A stretch of DNA of 64,000 nt from Hoyosella altamirensis (lineage in GTDB: Bacteria > Actinomycetota > Actinomycetes > Mycobacteriales > Mycobacteriaceae). The stretch lies in the NCBI RefSeq assembly GCF_014191505.1, contig NZ_JACHWS010000003.1:930001-994000 (forward strand), written 5' to 3'. The notes under the pieces are model-generated. The model was not told the origin of the DNA. It made no database searches and was given only the letters and a program-made list of their open reading frames with translations. The stretch's first letter is position 1. Every line of letters starts with the position of its first letter. The position numbers were made by a program, and so were the translations under genes. This document shows positions 60,686-64,000 of this stretch, one piece after another.

Positions 60686-61519
60686 TTAGAACAGATCGGG
60701 GTCGGGCCCAATGCGGCCATCAGCCACATCCAGCGCAGTTATCGCACCAACCTGCTCGTCAGAAAGTTCGAAGTCGAAGACGTCGAGGTTCTCGCGAATA
60801 CGCCGCGGCGTCACCGACTTCGGGATTACGACGTTGCCCAGCTGCAGGTGCCACCGCAGGATCACCTGAGCAACAGTTTTGCCCGCCGCCGAGGCGATCT
60901 CCGTCAGCACCGGATCTTCCAGGATCGTGCCCTGTCCGAGCGGGCTCCATGCCTCGGTGAGAATGCCGTGCTCCGCGTGGAAAGCACGCAGCTCTTCCTG
61001 AGAAAACCGCGGATGCAGTTCAATCTGGTTGATGGCAGGAACCTCACCAGTCTCGTCGATCAGCCGTTGGAGGTGCGGGATCTGGAAGTTTGATACACCG
61101 ATTGACCGGGCCCGTCCTTCAGCCTTGATCTTCTGGAATGCTCTGAACGTCTCGACATAGAGGTCCTCGGCCGGTTTAGGCCAGTGGATAAGGTACAGGT
61201 CCACGTAGTCGAGTCCGAGGCGCGTCAGGCTGTCATCGAACGCACGCAGCGTTCGATCCGTGCCCTGGTCCTCATTCCAGAGTTTGGTGGTCACGAAGAT
61301 CTCGCCGCGGTCAATACCTGACTCACGGATGGCCCTGCCCGTTCCGGCTTCATTGTCGTAGATGCGGGCCGTGTCGATGCTCCGGTACCCCGCCTCGAGC
61401 GCGGACGCAACTGACGTGTACGCCTCCTCGTCGGGCACCTGCCACACGCCGAATCCGAGCTGAGGGATCGAGTTTCCGTCCAAGAATTTCGCAAATGGAA
61501 TCGTGGTTTTATCAGTCAC
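60686..61519 (-). CDS. Aldo/keto reductase
   Basis: A 277-residue NADPH-dependent aldo/keto reductase of the 2,5-diketogluconate reductase-like group. The catalytic tetrad is visible: Asp and Tyr in SIDTARIYDNEAGTG, Lys in VTTKLWNEDQG and His in YLIHWPKP. IPKSVTPRRIRENLDVFDFE is the NADPH-phosphate loop. The GTG at 61519 (VTDKTTIPF) gives the usual start; longer frames overlap the divergent accD3 promoter. It interrupts the otherwise conserved echA6-accD3 neighbourhood. Carbonyl substrate unknown. Confidence 0.9.
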   Translation of the reverse strand: MTDKTTIPFAKFLDGNSIPQLGFGVWQVPDEEAYTSVASALEAGYRSIDTARIYDNEAGTGRAIRESGIDRGEIFVTTKLWNEDQGTDRTLRAFDDSLTRLGLDYVDLYLIHWPKPAEDLYVETFRAFQKIKAEGRARSIGVSNFQIPHLQRLIDETGEVPAINQIELHPRFSQEELRAFHAEHGILTEAWSPLGQGTILEDPVLTEIASAAGKTVAQVILRWHLQLGNVVIPKSVTPRRIRENLDVFDFELSDEQVGAITALDVADGRIGPDPDLF

Positions 61520-61571
61520 GCCTCTATCAAACACTGGGCACTCAGGGTGCATTCCCGTAGCGTATTTCCAC

Positions 61572-63062
61572 ATGCCGACCACCGCCCAGGAACTCTTTGA
61601 CCGGGTACTTGACCAGGACTCCTACATTTCCTGGGACACGGCACCGATCGACCTTCCCGCCCACGAGAAGTACAGCTCCGATCTCGCCGCAGCGCGTTCG
61701 AAAGCAGGAACCGACGAATCGGTCATCACAGGCGAAGGGCGAATCCGGGGCCGGCGCGTTGCTGTGATCGCGTGCGAGTTCCGCTTCCTCGCCGGATCCG
61801 TGGGTGTTGCCGCAGCTGAACGCATCGTCTCCACGATTGAGCGTGCCACCGCTGAACAGCTCCCGCTGCTCGCCTCTCCCACCTCCGGTGGCACGCGCAT
61901 GCAGGAAGGCACCGTCGCATTTCTGCAGATGGCCAAGATCGCGGCGGCGATCAAGCACCACAAAGATGCCCACCTTCCGTACCTCGTCTACCTGAGACAC
62001 CCCACCACTGGCGGAGTTTTCGCGTCATGGGGATCGCTCGGACACGTCACCGTGGCCGAGCCGGGAGCCCTGATCGGATTTCTCGGGCCCCGCGTGTACG
62101 AGTCGCTCTACGGCGAAAAATTCCCCGAGGGTGTGCAGACGGCCGAGAACCTGTATCAGCATGGCGTCATCGATGGTGTCGTGCCGGTGCGGTGGCTGCG
62201 CCCCATCCTGGACCGGGTCCTACGTGTGGTCTGCGGAACCATCGGGGCACCGAGTGAGCTCGAGCCAGCCCCCACACTGTCACAAGTGCCCGACATACCC
62301 GCGTGGGACTCGGTTGTCGCATCCCGTAACCCGGTGCGTCCCGGAGTGCGGCACGTGCTGCGGCACGGGGCCACCACACTCACCCCGCTGAGTGGTACCG
62401 GGCAGGGGGAAGCAGACCGTTCGATGCTGCTCTACCTGGCGCGGATAAAGGGAACACCGTGCGTGGTACTCGCCCATGACCGCGCGCTGACCGTTGAGAG
62501 CGGAGCATTCGGCCCCGCAGCGCTGCGTGAAGCGCGCCGCGGAATGCATCTCGCCAACGAACTCAGGCTTCCCCTCGTCCTCATCATCGACACCGTGGGA
62601 GCGGCCCTGTCCAAGGATGCCGAAGAACGCGGGCTGGCAGGCGAAATCGCCCGCTGCCTCGCGGACCTCGTCACACTGCAATGCCCGACCGTTTCCGTTC
62701 TTTTAGGACAGGGCACCGGCGGTGGCGCGCTCGCGGTGCTCCCCGCAGACCGTGTTTTGTGCACGCAGAACGGATGGCTCGCTCCGCTGCCACCAGAGGG
62801 AGCGGCCGCGATCGTGTACCGCGACACCAGCCGGGCCGCCGAGATCGCCGCCGCGCAAGGCATCCGCTCTCGTGACCTGCTCGAGTCGGGGATTGTCGAC
62901 GCGATAATCCCCGAATGCCCCGACGCATCGGAGGAACCGATCCCGTTCAGTCAGCGCGTCGCTTCCGCGATCGCCCGGGAAATTCGCGAACTCGCTCTCA
63001 TCCCCGCACCCAAACGGTATGCGGCGCGACTCAACCGCTACCGGACACTCGGCCTGCCATGA
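61572..63062 (+). CDS. accD3: AccD3-like acyl-CoA carboxylase carboxyltransferase
   Basis: A 496-residue carboxyltransferase with two crotonase-type halves. The first has GEGRIRGRRVAVIACEFRFL, SPTSGGTRMQEGTVAFLQM and TTGGVFASWGSLGHVTVAEP; the second has RHGATTLTPLSGTGQGEADR and LGQGTGGGALAVLPADRVL. Closely patterned on M. tuberculosis AccD3 (Rv0904c), next to prrA there too. It would use a biotinylated alpha subunit encoded elsewhere to carboxylate an acyl-CoA; the substrate is not established. Start at ATG 61572 (MPTTAQELF); the open frame to 61503 overlaps the divergent reductase start. Confidence 0.9.
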   Translation: MPTTAQELFDRVLDQDSYISWDTAPIDLPAHEKYSSDLAAARSKAGTDESVITGEGRIRGRRVAVIACEFRFLAGSVGVAAAERIVSTIERATAEQLPLLASPTSGGTRMQEGTVAFLQMAKIAAAIKHHKDAHLPYLVYLRHPTTGGVFASWGSLGHVTVAEPGALIGFLGPRVYESLYGEKFPEGVQTAENLYQHGVIDGVVPVRWLRPILDRVLRVVCGTIGAPSELEPAPTLSQVPDIPAWDSVVASRNPVRPGVRHVLRHGATTLTPLSGTGQGEADRSMLLYLARIKGTPCVVLAHDRALTVESGAFGPAALREARRGMHLANELRLPLVLIIDTVGAALSKDAEERGLAGEIARCLADLVTLQCPTVSVLLGQGTGGGALAVLPADRVLCTQNGWLAPLPPEGAAAIVYRDTSRAAEIAAAQGIRSRDLLESGIVDAIIPECPDASEEPIPFSQRVASAIAREIRELALIPAPKRYAARLNRYRTLGLP

Positions 63063-63106
63063 CGCGATCTCAGCTGCTCCTCACATAGACCTGGCAGTAT
63101 GGCGGC

Positions 63107-63802
63107 ATGCACGAATCCGCCACCGTCCTCGTCGTCGACGACGACGCCGACGTTCTCGCGTCCCTCAAGCGCGGCCTCCGCTTGTCCGGCTTCGACGTGA
63201 TGACAGCGGAAGATGGCGAATCTGCGTTGCGCACAATTCGCACGCAGGAGCCGGACGCGATCGTTCTGGACGTGACAATGCCCCGCCTCGACGGTGTCAG
63301 CGTGGTGACAGCGCTGCGGGCCATGGGCAGCGACATCCCAATCTGCGTCCTCAGTGCGCGCAGCTCAGTCGACGACCGGATCGCGGGCCTCGAAGCGGGC
63401 GCCGACGATTACCTGACCAAACCATTCGCCCTTGGCGAGCTCATCGCCCGCGTGCGCGCAATGCTGCGCCGACGGCCTGATCAGTCGCCTTCCCCGAAAC
63501 GTGAACTCCTCACCGCCGGGCAGCTGGAGATCGACGTGGCCGCGCGGCGCGCGGTAATCGCGGGCACGGAACTCGACCTCACCAAGCGAGAATTCGAGCT
63601 GCTCACCACGCTGGTTCAGCATCGTGACGCGGTTCTTTCCCGGCGTCAGCTGCTTGAGATCGTGTGGGGCTACGACTTCGATGCTGACACGAATGTTGTC
63701 GACGTCTTCGTGGGTTACCTGCGCAAGAAGATGGAAGCGGACGGCGCCCCTCGCATGCTGCATACTGTTCGCGGTGTCGGGTTCATTCTCCGGACCCGTT
63801 AG
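63107..63802 (+). CDS. prrA: PrrA-like OmpR-family response regulator
   Basis: A 231-residue regulator with a receiver domain ([20 protein letters not shown], phospho-acceptor D55 in [12 protein letters not shown], Lys in [12 protein letters not shown]) and a C-terminal winged-helix domain ([46 protein letters not shown]). The pattern follows M. tuberculosis PrrA (Rv0903c) throughout, including [20 protein letters not shown]. Followed 37 bases later by its kinase gene. Confidence 0.92.
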   Translation: MHESATVLVVDDDADVLASLKRGLRLSGFDVMTAEDGESALRTIRTQEPDAIVLDVTMPRLDGVSVVTALRAMGSDIPICVLSARSSVDDRIAGLEAGADDYLTKPFALGELIARVRAMLRRRPDQSPSPKRELLTAGQLEIDVAARRAVIAGTELDLTKREFELLTTLVQHRDAVLSRRQLLEIVWGYDFDADTNVVDVFVGYLRKKMEADGAPRMLHTVRGVGFILRTR

Positions 63803-63839
63803 CGGCACGCGACTTTGAAGGAAGCGACGGACTGAACAA

Positions 63840-64000
63840 GTGCGACGAGCCTCCCCGTCTCTGCTCACACGTGCTGCGCTCGCCGCTGCCGCTGGTGCGA
63901 CGATCGTCGTTGTCACGGTCGCCGTGTTCGTGTGGGCAGGCGTGCAACGGGAAAGCTACGCGCAACTCGACCAGCGGCTCGACGTTCTGAGCACGATCGC
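63840..64000 (+). CDS. prrB: PrrB-like sensor histidine kinase, N-terminal part (runs off window)
   Basis: A frame from GTG 63840 encodes SLLTRAALAAAAGATIVVVT and the rest of one TM (VAVFVWAG), then QRESYAQLDQRLDVLSTIA, the start of a periplasmic loop, and is still open at 64000. TM position and placement after prrA fit PrrB. The catalytic domain lies beyond the window, so the assignment rests on context and this N-terminus. Confidence 0.75.
   Translation, partial: MRRASPSLLTRAALAAAAGATIVVVTVAVFVWAGVQRESYAQLDQRLDVLSTI

Overview
The window is high-GC actinobacterial DNA. Two complete mce (mammalian cell entry) clusters, a KstR-type cholesterol regulon, a 13E12-type HNH protein, a wax ester synthase/DGAT and a PrrA/PrrB pair point to a mycolic-acid-containing member of the Mycobacteriales, such as a Rhodococcus- or Hoyosella-like organism. 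The genus is an inference. Genes are densely packed, with many 4-base ATGA start/stop overlaps. No tRNA, rRNA, CRISPR array or insertion sequence was recognised.

Layout. 1-5252 (+): ring-degradation operon kstD (5' end outside the window), kshA, a small Cys-containing protein, kshB, an LLM-type oxidoreductase and an Hsd4B/ChsH3-like MaoC hydratase. 5351-13673: an MFS exporter divergent from a flavin reductase and a DsbA-like protein, then a large LuxR regulator, a 13E12 HNH protein and a winged-helix protein. 13670-19654 (-): the side-chain operon chsE1-chsE2-chsH2-chsH1-ltp2 followed by an MFS gene. 19764-25000: alpha/beta hydrolase, WS/DGAT, chsE3 (fadE34) and kstR. 25133-34883 (+): mce4 (yrbE4A, yrbE4B, mce4A-F, two Mce-associated proteins). 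KstR-like operators lie before chsE1, between chsE3 and kstR, and before yrbE4A, so uptake, side-chain and ring degradation form one regulon.

34880-44913: SRPBCC protein, carboxylesterase, two SSS-family carboxylate symporters with small partner proteins, a LytTR/LytS two-component pair, and two convergent IspD-family genes, one of which has lost its nucleotide-binding motifs. 45087-46977: two paralogous Pro-rich membrane proteins. 46954-55892 (-): a second mce cluster (yrbEA, yrbEB, mceA-F, one Mce-associated gene). 56048-64000: lipoprotein lipase, DCC thiol protein, an 11-mer-repeat small protein, and a block syntenic with M. tuberculosis Rv0902c-Rv0906 (MBL hydrolase, echA6, accD3, prrA, partial prrB), interrupted by a 51-residue protein and an aldo/keto reductase.

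Points most worth following: both mceA genes carry a single-base frameshift at a CCCC run; two distant intergenic hairpins share a stem with compensatory changes; and an uncharacterised Cys-containing gene lies between kshA and kshB. No clearly new multi-gene system is demonstrable from sequence alone.
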